DNA of 64,000 bases from Crossiella equi. GTDB lineage: Bacteria > Actinomycetota > Actinomycetes > Mycobacteriales > Pseudonocardiaceae. The position numbers and the translations under genes were made by a program. Location of the stretch: contig NZ_JAGIOO010000001.1 of the NCBI RefSeq assembly GCF_017876755.1, positions 7,239,786-7,303,785 of the forward strand. The letters run 5' to 3'. The notes beneath the pieces were generated by a model. It searched no databases. It saw only the letters and a program-made list of their open reading frames with translations, and had not been told where the DNA came from. Shown one piece after another: positions 44,174 to 54,200 of this stretch. How positions within the stretch are numbered: position 1 is the stretch's first letter; every line of letters starts with the position of its first letter.

Positions 44174-45156
44174 AACCCTTCCGCGAGCGCAACCCCGTCA
44201 CCGTCGGCCTGTCCGGGCTGGCCACGCTCGGCGTGCTGTTCCTGGCCGTGTTCTTCTTCGACGACCTGCCCCTGGTCGGCGGGGACACGCACACCGCCGA
44301 GTTCACCGAGGCCGCCGGGCTCAAACCCGACGACGAGGTCCGCGTGCACGGCCTCAAGGTCGGCTCGGTCAGCACGGTCGCGCTGGCCGGGGACCGGGTG
44401 GCGGTCACCTTCCGCGTCTCCGGTGTCGAGCTGGGCGACAAGACCGGCGCGTCCATCCGGATCAAGACCCTGCTCGGCCAGAAGTACCTCGCGCTGGACC
44501 CGCAGGGCAGCGGTTCGCTGGGCGAGACGCCGATCCCGCGCGAGCGCACCCAGACCCCCTTCGACGTCAGCGACGCCTTCCAGGGCCTCACCGACACCAT
44601 CGGCCAGATCGACACCGGGCAGCTGGCGCAGAGCTTCCAGGTGCTGTCCGAGACCTTCCGCGACTCCCCGGAGCACGTGCGCAAGGCCCTGGACGGCATG
44701 TCCGCGCTGTCCACCACGATCGCCTCGCGCGATGCGGAGCTGGCCAAGGTGCTGGCCAACAGCAAGCGCATCACCCAGACCCTGAGCGACCGCAACGACC
44801 AGATCGCCGCGCTGCTCCAGGACGGCAACAAGCTGCTGGCCGAGATCCGCCACCGGCGCGAGCAGATCAGCCTGCTGCTGCGCGGCACCCGCGACCTGGC
44901 CAAGGAGCTGACCGGCCTGGTGCGGGACAACCGGGCCCAGCTCGGGCCCGCGCTGGAGCAGCTGGACCGCCTCGCCGAGATCCTGCAGCGCAACCAGGAC
45001 AACCTCGGCAAGGCCCTGGCCCTGTCCGGGCCGTACTACCGGCTGCTGAACAACCCGCTGGGCAACGGGCGCTGGGTGGACAGCTACGTGTGCGGCCTGC
45101 TTCCGCCCACCACCGGTGAGGAAGGCTGCGTGCCGCCGAAGGGATACCCGCGATGA
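44170..45156 (+). CDS. mceC: MCE-family protein, MceC position
   Basis: 328 residues. Helix NPVTVGLSGLATLGVLFLAVF, MCE domain (AGLKPDDEVRVHGLKVGSVSTV, IKTLLGQKYLALDPQG), helical domain, and a C-terminal GPYYRLLNNPLGNGRWVDSY with VCGLLPP, features shared by MceC proteins. ATGA overlaps at both ends. Confidence 0.93.
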   Translation: MKPFRERNPVTVGLSGLATLGVLFLAVFFFDDLPLVGGDTHTAEFTEAAGLKPDDEVRVHGLKVGSVSTVALAGDRVAVTFRVSGVELGDKTGASIRIKTLLGQKYLALDPQGSGSLGETPIPRERTQTPFDVSDAFQGLTDTIGQIDTGQLAQSFQVLSETFRDSPEHVRKALDGMSALSTTIASRDAELAKVLANSKRITQTLSDRNDQIAALLQDGNKLLAEIRHRREQISLLLRGTRDLAKELTGLVRDNRAQLGPALEQLDRLAEILQRNQDNLGKALALSGPYYRLLNNPLGNGRWVDSYVCGLLPPTTGEEGCVPPKGYPR

Positions 45157-46238
45157 CGATCGTCCACAGTGGCCGCACGAAGGTTCGCCTCCTGGTCATC
45201 GCCGTGGTGGCCGTGCTCGTCGCCGGGCTCGGCGTGTGGCTGTGGCGCGGTGGCGGTGACAAGGTGCGGGCGACCGCCTGGTTCGGGGCCGCGGTCGGGG
45301 TGTACGCGGGCTCGGACGTGCGGGTGCTCGGCGTGCGGGTCGGCGTGATCGACGCGGTCGAGCCGCAGGGCCAGCGCGTCAAGGTCAGCTTCACCCTGGA
45401 CCCCGGTGTGAAGGTCCCCGCGCAGGCGAAGATGGTCTCCGTCGCGCCCAGCCTGGTCTCCGACCGCTACCTCCAGCTCTCGCCCACCTACTCCAGCGGC
45501 CCGCTGCTGGCCACCGGCGCCGAGATCCCGGTGGAGCGCACCGCCAGCCCGGTCGAGCTGGACCAGCTCTACGACAGCATGTCCAAGCTGGCCACCGCGC
45601 TGGGCCCGGACGGCGCCAACAAGAACGGCGCGCTCTCGGACCTGCTGGACACCGGTGCGGCCAACCTCGACGGCAACGGTGCCGCGCTCAACAAGCTCTT
45701 CCGCGACCTCGGCCAGGCCGCCAAGACCCTGGACGGCTCCCAGGAGGACCTGTTCGGCACGGTCGACAACCTGGCCAAGTTCACCGGCATGCTGGCCCGC
45801 AACGACAGCCAGGTGGTGGCCGCCGAGCAACAGCTGGCCGAGGTCACCCGGTTCCTGGCCGCCGACCGGGACGCGCTGAAGGCCGCGCTGCACGAGCTGC
45901 CCGGCGCGCTCGGCCTGGTCGGCGACTTCGTCCGGGAGAACCGTGGCCGGGTCAAGTCCACAGTGGACAAGCTAACCGGCATCACCAGGGTGCTGGCCGA
46001 CCAGCGCGCCGCCCTGGCCGAGGCCCTGGACACCGCGCCGCTGGCCATGAGCAACCTCCTGGGCGCCTACAACCCGGCCGCGCGCACCATCGACGGGCGC
46101 GTGAACCTCAACGAGATCGGTCCCAAGCCCAGCGCGCGGTTCGTCCCGGTGGCCGCCGGGACCGACCCGAGGACGCTGCCCGTGGTCCCGCTGCCGCCGG
46201 TCGGCGAGGTCCGCACGCTGCCGAAGGAGAAGCGATGA
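45153..46238 (+). CDS. mceD: MCE-family protein, MceD position
   Basis: 361 residues. Helix VRLLVIAVVAVLVAGLGVWLW, MCE domain ATAWFGAAVGVYAGSDVRVLGVRVGVI with VAPSLVSDRYLQLSP, long helical part, and a Pro-rich C-terminus (VVPLPPVGEVRTLP). ATGA overlap with mceC and with mceE. Confidence 0.93.
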   Translation: MTIVHSGRTKVRLLVIAVVAVLVAGLGVWLWRGGGDKVRATAWFGAAVGVYAGSDVRVLGVRVGVIDAVEPQGQRVKVSFTLDPGVKVPAQAKMVSVAPSLVSDRYLQLSPTYSSGPLLATGAEIPVERTASPVELDQLYDSMSKLATALGPDGANKNGALSDLLDTGAANLDGNGAALNKLFRDLGQAAKTLDGSQEDLFGTVDNLAKFTGMLARNDSQVVAAEQQLAEVTRFLAADRDALKAALHELPGALGLVGDFVRENRGRVKSTVDKLTGITRVLADQRAALAEALDTAPLAMSNLLGAYNPAARTIDGRVNLNEIGPKPSARFVPVAAGTDPRTLPVVPLPPVGEVRTLPKEKR

Positions 46239-47314
46239 GGAAGGCACTGGCCCTCGTGCTCGTCGCGGCCTGCGCCTCCGGTTGCGGGGTCGGCGGCTTC
46301 GACGGGCTGTACAACCTGCCGCTGCCCGGCGGCGCCGACCTCGGCGACCGGCCGTACCGGGTGACCGCGCAGTTCCGGGACGTGCTCGACCTGGTGCCGC
46401 AGGCCGCGGTCAAGGTCAACGACGTCGCGGTCGGCAAGGTCGAGCGCATCGAGCTGGCCGAGGACGGGCGGGTCGTGGACGTCACGGTCGCGGTCAACGG
46501 CGAGGTGAAGCTGCCCAACACCGCGCTGGCCCGGCTGCGCCAGTCCAGCCTGCTCGGCGAGAAGTACGTGGAGCTGGCCCGCCCGCCCGAGGGCGGCGCG
46601 GACACCGGGCGGCTGGGTGACGGCGCGGTGATCCCGGTGGCGCGCACCAACCGCAACCCGGAGGTCGAGGAGGTCTTCGGCGCGCTGTCCCTGCTGCTCA
46701 ACGGCGGCGGGGTGCAGCAGCTGCGGGAGATCAGCCGCGAGCTGGCCGCCGCCTTCGGCGGCAAGGAGACCCAGATCAAGTCTCTGCTGTCCACAATGGA
46801 CAAATTTGTCGGTCAGCTGGACGCGAACAAGGACAGCATCACCAAGGCCCTCGACGGGCTGAACAAGCTCAACGGTGTGCTCGCCGGGCGCACCGGGCAG
46901 ATCGACAAGGCGCTCACCGAGCTGGAACCCGGCCTGCGCAGCTTCAGCGAGCAGCGGGAGATGATGACCGCGATGCTCGACCAGCTGCACCGCATGGGCA
47001 AGGTCGCCGCCGAGACGGTCAAGGCCAGCAAGGACGACCTGGTCGCCGACCTCAAGGCACTGCAGCCGGTCCTGGACCGGCTCGCCGAGGCCGGGCAGAA
47101 CCTGCCACAGTCCCTGGAGCTGCTGTTCACCTACCCGTTCCCGGACGCCGCGCTCAACGCGATCAAGGGCGACTACCTCAACACCTACCTCACGCTGCAC
47201 GTCAAGGGCGCCGGACCGGAGAAGCCGCCGCCCCCGGCCGCGGGCAAGGGCAAGCCGGTGCTGCCGCTGCCGCCGGTGGACGGCGTGCCCGCGCTCGGGA
47301 CGGGGGGCCGCTGA
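46235..47314 (+). CDS. mceE: MCE-family lipoprotein, MceE position
   Basis: 359 residues. Lipoprotein signal MRKALALVLVAACASGC (lipobox ASGC) in place of the membrane helix, the normal mark of MceE. FDGLYNLPLPGGADLG, MCE domain VPQAAVKVNDVAVGKVERIEL and RQSSLLGEKYVELARP, then helices and a Pro-rich tail. Stop and mceF ATG overlap. Confidence 0.93.
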   Translation: MRKALALVLVAACASGCGVGGFDGLYNLPLPGGADLGDRPYRVTAQFRDVLDLVPQAAVKVNDVAVGKVERIELAEDGRVVDVTVAVNGEVKLPNTALARLRQSSLLGEKYVELARPPEGGADTGRLGDGAVIPVARTNRNPEVEEVFGALSLLLNGGGVQQLREISRELAAAFGGKETQIKSLLSTMDKFVGQLDANKDSITKALDGLNKLNGVLAGRTGQIDKALTELEPGLRSFSEQREMMTAMLDQLHRMGKVAAETVKASKDDLVADLKALQPVLDRLAEAGQNLPQSLELLFTYPFPDAALNAIKGDYLNTYLTLHVKGAGPEKPPPPAAGKGKPVLPLPPVDGVPALGTGGR

Positions 47315-48525
47315 TGCTCACCGCACGCGTCCGCTGGCAGATCGGAGTGTTCGTCCTGGTCGCGCTCGTCGGGGTGTCCTACGTGGGCGCGCGCTACGCC
47401 GGGCTGGACCGCTGGTTCGGGTTCACCGGGTACGTGGTGCGCGTGCAGCTCGCCGACTCCGGCGGCATCTTCACCAACGCCGAGGTCACCTACCGGGGAG
47501 TGCCGATCGGCCGGGTCGGGCCGCTGCGCCTGTCCGCGCGCGGCGTCGAGGTCGACCTGGTGCTCGACGACGACGGGCCGCGGGTGCCGGTGGACTCCGA
47601 GGCCGTGGTGGCCAACCGGTCCGCGGTCGGCGAGCAGTTCGTGGACCTGCGGCCCCGGCGCGAGGGTGGGCCGTACCTGGCGCAGGGCTCGGTCATCCCG
47701 CAGGCCAGCACGCGCATCCCCAAGCCGGTGGAGAGCGTGCTGGCGGCGGTGGACGGGCTCGTCGCCTCGGTGCCCACCCAGTCGCTGCGCACCGTGGTGG
47801 ACGAGCTCGGCACCGCGTTCACCGGTGCCGGGCGGGACCTCCAGCAGATCCTGGACTCGGCCGGGTCCTTCACCGAGGCCGCGATCAGCCACCTGCCGCA
47901 GACCAAGGCGCTGTTCGTGGACGGGCGCACCGTGCTGGACACCCAGGCCGAGCAGTCCCAGGCGTTCCAGGACCTCAGCCGCAACGCCAAGCTGCTCGCC
48001 CAGGCCTTCCGGGAGTCCGACGGTGACCTGCGCCGGGTGATCGCGGCCGTGCCGCCGGTCTCCGAGCAGGTCTCGGCCGTGCTGCGGGAGAGCGGGCCGA
48101 ACCTGGGCGTGGTCATCGCCAACCTGCTCACCACCTCGAACGTGTTCGTCACTCGCAACGCGGGCCTGGAGCAGCTGCTGTTCACCGCGCCCGCCGCGGT
48201 CGCCGCGGGCACCTCGATCGTGCGCTCGGACGGCGCGCACTTCGGCATGGCGGTGACCTTCTTCAACCCGCTGCCGTGCAGCCAGGGCTACCAGGGCACG
48301 GAGTACCGCAACGGCCTGGTCACCACACCGGGCAAGGCGCTCAACACCGCGGCCGCGTGCACCCTGCCGAAGGGCAGTGCCACCGGTGTGCGCGGTTCGC
48401 AGAACGCACCCAAGGGCGGCAAGGTCAGCGCGGCCACGTCGAACTGGCAGCCCGCCAAGCTGGACAGCCTCGACCCGGGCACCGTGTCACTGCGCGGACT
48501 GCTCGGCCTGCCGGGAGGTTCCTGA
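47314..48525 (+). CDS. mceF: MCE-family protein, MceF position
   Basis: 403 residues. Helix WQIGVFVLVALVGVSYVGARYAG, MCE domain LADSGGIFTNAEVTYRGVPIGRVGPL with NRSAVGEQFVDLRP, then helical region. The long C-terminal part contains two Cys (LPCSQGY and AACTLPKG). It completes the set A-F expected for one Mce hexamer. Followed by two mce-associated genes. Confidence 0.93.
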   Translation: MLTARVRWQIGVFVLVALVGVSYVGARYAGLDRWFGFTGYVVRVQLADSGGIFTNAEVTYRGVPIGRVGPLRLSARGVEVDLVLDDDGPRVPVDSEAVVANRSAVGEQFVDLRPRREGGPYLAQGSVIPQASTRIPKPVESVLAAVDGLVASVPTQSLRTVVDELGTAFTGAGRDLQQILDSAGSFTEAAISHLPQTKALFVDGRTVLDTQAEQSQAFQDLSRNAKLLAQAFRESDGDLRRVIAAVPPVSEQVSAVLRESGPNLGVVIANLLTTSNVFVTRNAGLEQLLFTAPAAVAAGTSIVRSDGAHFGMAVTFFNPLPCSQGYQGTEYRNGLVTTPGKALNTAAACTLPKGSATGVRGSQNAPKGGKVSAATSNWQPAKLDSLDPGTVSLRGLLGLPGGS

Positions 48526-49025
48526 TGTCGAAGTCCCCGCGCCTGCCGGTGCTCGCGGTGGTGGTCGCCGGTCTGCTGGCCGCCGGGTCGGGCTGGTGGT
48601 GGTACGCCTCCGCCGAGGACGACGGCCTGCGCTACGCCGAGCTGCGCGAACAGGTGCGCACCACGGCCGAGCGGCAGATCACCGAGTTCAACAGCCTCGA
48701 CCACCGGCGCGTGGACGAGGGCGTGCGGCGCTGGCTGGACAACTCCACCGGCGCGCTGCACGAGGAGCTGCGGCAGAGCGGCGCGGCCAACCGGAAGCAG
48801 CTGGAGGAGACCAAGGTCGTCTCCACCGGCAAGGTCACCGACGCCGCGGTCACCGAGCTGGACGACCGCGCGGGCAAGGCCAAGGTGATCGCCTCGGTGG
48901 AGATCGAGGTCGCGCCCGAGGGCGCCGCGGCCACGGTCAAGCGCAACCGGTTCCAGGCCGAGCTGACCCGCGCCGAGACCGGGTGGAAGCTCTCCGCCCT
49001 CGGTCCGGTGCCCGTCGCCTCCTGA
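48525..49025 (+). CDS. Mce-associated membrane protein 1
   Basis: 166 residues. A short cytoplasmic start, a helix (LAVVVAGLLAAGSGWWWYAS), then a compact NTF2-like domain: QITEFNSLDHRRVDEGVRRWLDNSTG, VSTGKVTDAAVTELDDRAGKAKVIA. Mce-associated (Mas) proteins follow mce genes and are thought to stabilise the transporter. ATG overlaps the mceF stop. Confidence 0.87.
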   Translation: MSKSPRLPVLAVVVAGLLAAGSGWWWYASAEDDGLRYAELREQVRTTAERQITEFNSLDHRRVDEGVRRWLDNSTGALHEELRQSGAANRKQLEETKVVSTGKVTDAAVTELDDRAGKAKVIASVEIEVAPEGAAATVKRNRFQAELTRAETGWKLSALGPVPVAS

Positions 49026-49052
49026 TTTTTGTTGCCAGGAAAGGAAAGGCCC

Positions 49053-49721
49053 ATGGCACCGACCCGTCGCGCCACCGCCCCGCAACGACGCAGGCCCCCG
49101 GTGGCCGGTACCCGGCTGGTGCGCCCGCGCCAGGAGGACTCCGAGGTCGAGGGGCTCCTGGTGCCGGAGGAAACGTCCGCTGAGGCCGAGCCGGGAGTCG
49201 CGGAACCGGAACGGCCTCAGCGGACGTCCGGGGGCCGGACGCTCTACGCCGTCGCGGCCGCGCTGCTGGCCCTGGCCGGGTTCTTCGCCGTGCAGGGACA
49301 CCTCACCCGGAGCAGCGAGGTCGCGGCCAACCAGGCCCTGGTCAACGGCCCGGCCACCGCCGAGGTCGCCGGGCAGGTCGGGGAGGCGCTGCGGCGCGTG
49401 TTCTCCTACAAGCACGACGACACCGCGGCCACCGAGCAGGCCGCCGCCGAGGTGCTCACCGACACCGCGCGCACCCAGTACGACGCGCTGTTCGCCCAGG
49501 TGCGCGAGCAGGCGCCGCGGCAGAAGCTGGTGCTGGCCACCAAACCGGTGGTCACCGGGGTGCGCTCGCTGGCCGCCGACCGCGCGGTGCTGCTGGTGTT
49601 CCTGGACCAGACCGCCACCCGCGGCGACACCAACGAGACCTCCGCCTCGGCCGCGCAGCTGGGCGTGACCGCCAAGAAGGTGGGGGAGAAATGGTTGATC
49701 GCTGAACTTCAACCGCGCTAA
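49053..49721 (+). CDS. Mce-associated membrane protein 2
   Basis: 222 residues from ATG 49053 (AAGGAAAGG before it). A long charged N-terminal tail is followed by one helix (LYAVAAALLALAGFFAVQG, about 68-86) and an NTF2-like domain (VSYKHDDTAATEQAAAEVL-type sequence, AADRAVLLVFLDQTATRG). Second Mas-type protein and last gene of the mce transcript; an inverted repeat follows. Confidence 0.85.
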   Translation: MAPTRRATAPQRRRPPVAGTRLVRPRQEDSEVEGLLVPEETSAEAEPGVAEPERPQRTSGGRTLYAVAAALLALAGFFAVQGHLTRSSEVAANQALVNGPATAEVAGQVGEALRRVFSYKHDDTAATEQAAAEVLTDTARTQYDALFAQVREQAPRQKLVLATKPVVTGVRSLAADRAVLLVFLDQTATRGDTNETSASAAQLGVTAKKVGEKWLIAELQPR

Positions 49722-49729
49722 CTGCATTC

Positions 49730-49763
49730 AGATGACAATTTCCGGCGGAGCTGTTTGTCATCT
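49730..49763 (+). terminator. Inverted repeat at the end of the mce unit
   Basis: AGATGACAA at 49730-49738 pairs with TTGTCATCT at 49755-49763 around 16 nt, starting 9 bp beyond the last mce-associated stop. It could terminate the long transcript or be a binding site, since TTGTCAT arms recur nearby. Confidence 0.55.
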
Positions 49764-49818
49764 GAGGACGTTTTTGTCATTGGTTCCCAATAGGGGAAGC
49801 GATTCTGTTGTGACGTTA

Positions 49819-49834
49819 CCTACTTCCGAGTAGG
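49819..49834. promoter_or_regulatory. CCTAC-N6-GTAGG palindrome 2
   Basis: CCTAC TTCCGA GTAGG, preceded by TTA, 83 bp upstream of the second DUF6801 gene. Identical arms and spacing as at 39895-39910; a TTTTGTCATT motif at 49771-49780 also matches 39801-39810. Confidence 0.6.
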
Positions 49835-49916
49835 CTCCGATTCGTCGCACTGAGCGCGGCATCCGCGGATCAGCCGTTCCCTTCCCCGTGTTCCGATGTC
49901 AAAGGAGACGTCAGGC

Positions 49917-50528
49917 ATGCGAACCGCATTCGCCGCCCGGATGGCCGCCGTCCTCGGCGCCACCGCCCTGCTCTGCCCGGCCGCCGCCGTCGCCGGGGCG
50001 CACACCGCCACCGGACCGATCACCAAGAGCCTCAACTACACCTGCGAGTTCCCCCTGATCGGGCCGAACAAGCTCGTCACCAAGATCGACGTCACCATGC
50101 CGGAGTCGGTGAAGGTCGGCCAGCTGATGCGCGCCACCGACCTCGCCGCGACGATCACCGTGCCCGAGGAGGTGGCCCAGTCGCTGCTGCTCTTCGAGGC
50201 CGAGACCATCGAGGGCACCTCCGAGGCGCTGCTGGCCATCGACGCCAACGGCACCCCGATCGACGTGACCCTGCCCAACCTGGTGATCCCGAAGACCCCG
50301 GTGCCCAAGACCGGCGACCTGGTCGCGGTGGCCCGCGGCCCGGTGCCCGGCATCGGCGTGCGCAGCCCGGGCGCGATCGGTGTGGCGGTCGGCGACCACA
50401 CCTCGAAGCTGACGCCGCGCAAGGCCGACGGCAGCCCCACCGAGCTCGGCACGTTCGACCTGGTCTGCACCCAGGACGCCGGACAGGACCCGTCCCTGGC
50501 CCGGATTCCGGTGCACGCCGCCACGTGA
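49917..50528 (+). CDS. Secreted DUF6801-type protein, second unit
   Basis: 203 residues from ATG 49917, chosen for the AAAGGAG ribosome site. Signal peptide MRTAFAARMAAVLGATALLCPAAAVAGA. Contains LNYTCEFPLIGPNKL and TPRKADGSPTELGTFDLVCTQDAGQDPSLARIPV, matching both the protein at 40060 and domain 1 of the protein at 40672. Operon with the next gene, 38 bp downstream. Exported, beta-rich, function unknown. Confidence 0.85.
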   Translation: MRTAFAARMAAVLGATALLCPAAAVAGAHTATGPITKSLNYTCEFPLIGPNKLVTKIDVTMPESVKVGQLMRATDLAATITVPEEVAQSLLLFEAETIEGTSEALLAIDANGTPIDVTLPNLVIPKTPVPKTGDLVAVARGPVPGIGVRSPGAIGVAVGDHTSKLTPRKADGSPTELGTFDLVCTQDAGQDPSLARIPVHAAT

Positions 50529-50566
50529 TCCACCCCGTTGTTCGTTCTACCTGCGGAAGGAATGAC

Positions 50567-51184
50567 ATGAGGAGATCGGGAAAGTCGGCGTTACGCGTTC
50601 TCGCGCTGACCGCCGTCGCACTGCTGGCCCACATCGGGGTCGCGGGCAGTGCGATGTCCGAACCCGCGTCCCCGGCGGTGAAAATCAACTACAGCGTCGA
50701 GGGCCAGAGCGTGGTGAAGAAGACCGGCTCCACCCTGCCGCTGGGCCCGGGCGCACTGGCGGTGGACCTGGCGGCGGCAACCGGCGACCTCACCGGTGAC
50801 CTGACCCTGCCCCCGGCCCACTCGGAGTTCAAGGTCTTCGGCCTCATCCCGGTGACGGCCACGATCGACTTCCTGCCCCAGGGCCAGACCACCGGCAAGA
50901 TCGTGCGCGGCGTGGTCACCTCCAGCTCCCAGGTCGTCCTCCGCCTCCGCAACGTCAAGGCGGGCGGCCTGGAGTACCCGGTGGGCGACAAGTGCCAGAG
51001 CAAGGCCCCCATGCAGATCGACCTCACCTCCGAAGCGGGCTTCAACCCGCTGAAGGGCGGCAAGCTCTCGGGCAGCTACACCATCCCGGAGTTCACCAAC
51101 TGCCACCTGGCCGAGCTGCTGATCAACTTCATGATCCCGGGCCCGGACAACACGATCAGCCTGAACCTCACCCGCGTGGTGTGA
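50567..51184 (+). CDS. Secreted protein homologous to domain 2 of the 40672 product
   Basis: 205 residues from ATG 50567 behind GGAAGGA. Signal peptide about 30 residues (ALRVLALTAVALLAHIGVAGSAMS). Mature domain INYSVEGQSVVKK, GDLTGDLTLPPAHSEF, YPVGDKCQSK, SGSYTIPEFTNCH, and MIPGPDNTISLNLTRV. Two Cys at the same places as in the fusion protein at 40672. Terminates before a very strong hairpin. No known function. Confidence 0.83.
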   Translation: MRRSGKSALRVLALTAVALLAHIGVAGSAMSEPASPAVKINYSVEGQSVVKKTGSTLPLGPGALAVDLAAATGDLTGDLTLPPAHSEFKVFGLIPVTATIDFLPQGQTTGKIVRGVVTSSSQVVLRLRNVKAGGLEYPVGDKCQSKAPMQIDLTSEAGFNPLKGGKLSGSYTIPEFTNCHLAELLINFMIPGPDNTISLNLTRVV

Positions 51185-51193
51185 GCGGACCCG

Positions 51194-51232
51194 CCGCCGC
51201 CCCGGTCCCCGCCGCGGGGACCGGGGCGGCGG
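51194..51232. terminator. Bidirectional terminator hairpin, 17-bp stem
   Basis: CCGCCGCCCCGGTCCCC at 51194-51210 pairs perfectly with 51216-51232 around a 5-nt loop, between convergent genes. Confidence 0.9.
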
Positions 51233-51248
51233 TGTGCCCGGCCGCGTC

Positions 51249-54200
51249 TCAGCGCAGCACGTACGCCCGGTGCAGCACCTGCCGGGCCGTCAGGCCGGTG
51301 CCGTCCTCGGCAGCCAGGCGCAGCGACACCACGTCACCGGCCTTGCCCATGGCCGGGAGCACGCCCCGGTCGTCGCGCAGCGGGACCTCGCGCCAGGTCC
51401 GGCCGTCCACGCTGACCTCCAGCTTCGTGGTCACCGCGCCCTCGCCGCCCGTGGTGCGCACCGCCACCGGGAGCGGGCGGCCCGCCGGGGCGGTGCCGGT
51501 CTCGTCCAGGTCGACCCTCGGGGTGACCGAGAGGACCCGGACGCGCTCCGGGCGCGGGCCCGTCGGCGGGGTGGCGCGGAAGGTCCACGCCGCCTCGTAG
51601 CGTTCCTGGCCCCGGCTGCCGGTGGCGGTCAGCTCGAAGACCGAGGTGCCCGACGGGATCTTCCAGTAGCCGGAGGCCGGGTGCTGGCTGCGGCCGATCT
51701 CCACGCCGTCCCGGCGCAGCACCACCTCGCCCTGCGTGCTGTCCCAGTCGTTGGCGCTGTACTGCTCCGGGGCGCGCGCGTCACCGGGCTGCGGGCTGTT
51801 CAGCGCGTACTGCCAGGACAGCTCGTCGCCGAAGCGCGCCGCGCCGTACACCGGGCCCGGGCGCGCGGCGTGCAGGCCCGCGTTGTAGGCGCGCGGGGTG
51901 CTGCCGTGGTGCGGGTACCAGGCCGCGGCCGCGTCCACGTGCCGGATGAAACCGCCCGGCGGACGGCCGGTGCCGTCGCCCATGTTGTCCAGCTTCGCCC
52001 ACCAGCCCGGTGTCAGGTACTCGGTGCGCGTGGTGCCCAGCGGCAGCGCGGGCGGGCTGTCGCGGAAGGGGAAGCTCTCCTGCCACGGCGCCGCCGCACG
52101 TCCGGCCAGCGCCGGGCGCCACGTCGGGCGCACCGCCGTGTAAGGACCGCCCTTGCGGTAGGTGACCTCGACCTTGCTCAGCTCACCGCGCCGCCCCCGC
52201 ACGAGCGCGCCGTCGGTCATGCGGCCCGAGGACGCCCGCGCCAGGTCGTAGCTGACCGGGCTGTTCGGTGTGCCGGTGACGCGCACCGTGACCGGACCCT
52301 TGCCCAGCAGCTCGTACAGGGCGGTCAGGCGCTGTTCGGCCGCGGTGAACAGCGGCACCTCGGTCGGCCGCAGGTGCACCGGGGCGACCACCACCACCGC
52401 CTTGGCTCCCGCGTCCGCCACCCGCTTCACCTGCTCGTCGGCTCGGCCGGGCGGCGGGGCCAGTACCGCCAGCTTGCCCCTCAGGTCCTTGCCCGTCAAA
52501 TCCTCCGGGCGGCCCTCCTTGACATCCACCACGGGCAGCTCGTGCGTTCCGGTCAGCAGCGGGCTGAACTCGTTGCGGCGCAACAGCAGCGGCTGCCGCG
52601 TCGGCGCCACGACCTCCGCCCGCACCTCCGGCCGCACCGCGGTCACGTGCGTGAGGTGGCGGAAGTGCGCGGCCTGTCCGCCGAGGTCGGCCAGGTACAC
52701 CGGCGCGTCGGTGTCCACCGAGTACGGCGCCCGGTGCGGGGTCGTGCCCGGTTCGCGGTCGGATCCCTTGCCGTGCAACACGGTCAGCTCCACGCCGGAG
52801 ACCGCCAGCTCGGGGTCGTCCAGCTCGGTGCGCACCGGCTTCGCCTTGCGGCCGTCAGCGTCGATCGTGGTGTTCCCGGTCAGCGACACCTTGGGCGCCA
52901 CCTGCTGCACCAGTGCCACCGGGTCGCCCCGGTCCTCGCCGCGCGGCCCGGACTCGGTGTGCGTGGCGGTCACCAGGTACTCGCCCTTGGCCGCGCGCAC
53001 GGTCACCACCCCGTCGGCACCGACCTCCGGCACCTCGTGGGTCTCGTTGTCCAGCCCGGACACCGTCACCTCGGCGTTGGCGGGCTTGCCGTCCCGGCCG
53101 GTCACCCGGACGGTGAGGTCGTAGCGCTCCTCCTCGACGTAGGCGCCGACCGCGGTGCGCACCTGCGTGTCCCCGGCGGTCGCGGTCAGCCAGCCGCCGT
53201 ACAGGCCCAGGCGGCGGTTCGGGTCCACCGTCACCGACACCTTCTCCTTGGCCTTCGCGGGCACGGTGACCTTCGGCGCGGACAGGCTGAACTGCCCCGG
53301 GTCCGGCGCGCCGCCTGACTTGTCCACAACGGACAGTGCCAGGTCCAGGGTCACCGGCTGGTCGGAGTCGTTGTGGTACACCACGTCCTTGGTGACCTTC
53401 GGCTGCTGGCCGTGCGGCCACTGGAAGTAGCCCAGCGACAGCGCGCCCTGCTCGGCGGTGACCGCCTGCTTCGTCGCGCGCGCCAGGTCCACCACACCGG
53501 CGCCCTGGCCGTACACCGATACACCCGCCAGGGGCTTCGCGGTGGACATCAGCGCCGCCTTCAGCCGGGCCGCGCCCCAGTCCGGGTGCTGCCCGGCGAG
53601 CACCGCCGCCGCGCCGGTCACGTGCGGGGCCGCCATCGAGGTGCCCGAGTTCGCCACGTACCGCTCGCCCCCGGCGGAGTCGGCCTTGGCCGCGTGGATG
53701 TCGCTGCCCGGCGCGGTGATCTCCGGCTTGAGCGCGTAGTCCCCGGCACGCGGGCCGCGTGAGGAGAACTCGCTGAGCTTGCCGTCCTTGGTGGAGCTGG
53801 CCACCGCGAGCGCGCCGTCGACGGTGGCGGGGTGCCCGACCGACTCGTCTGCACCGTCGTTGCCCGCCGCGATCACGAACAGCGTGCCGTACTCGGCGGA
53901 GAGCCGTTCCACGGCCTCGCTCACCGGGTCGGGCTGCTGCTGGCGCAGGCCGAAGCTCATGTTCACGGCCTTGGCCCGGTGCCGCACCGCGGCCCAGGTC
54001 ATGCCCGCCAGCACCGCGTCCTCGGTGGGGCCGAAGTCGCCGACCTTGCCGAAGAACAGCCTGGCGTCCTTGGCCACGCCGACCTGCTTGCCGCCGCCCG
54101 CCGCGCCGCTGCCCGCGACGGTGGAGGCGACGTGCGTGCCGTGGCCGATGGTGTCCTTGATGCCGTGCTCGGAGTTCGAGAAGTCCTTGGCCTCCACCAG

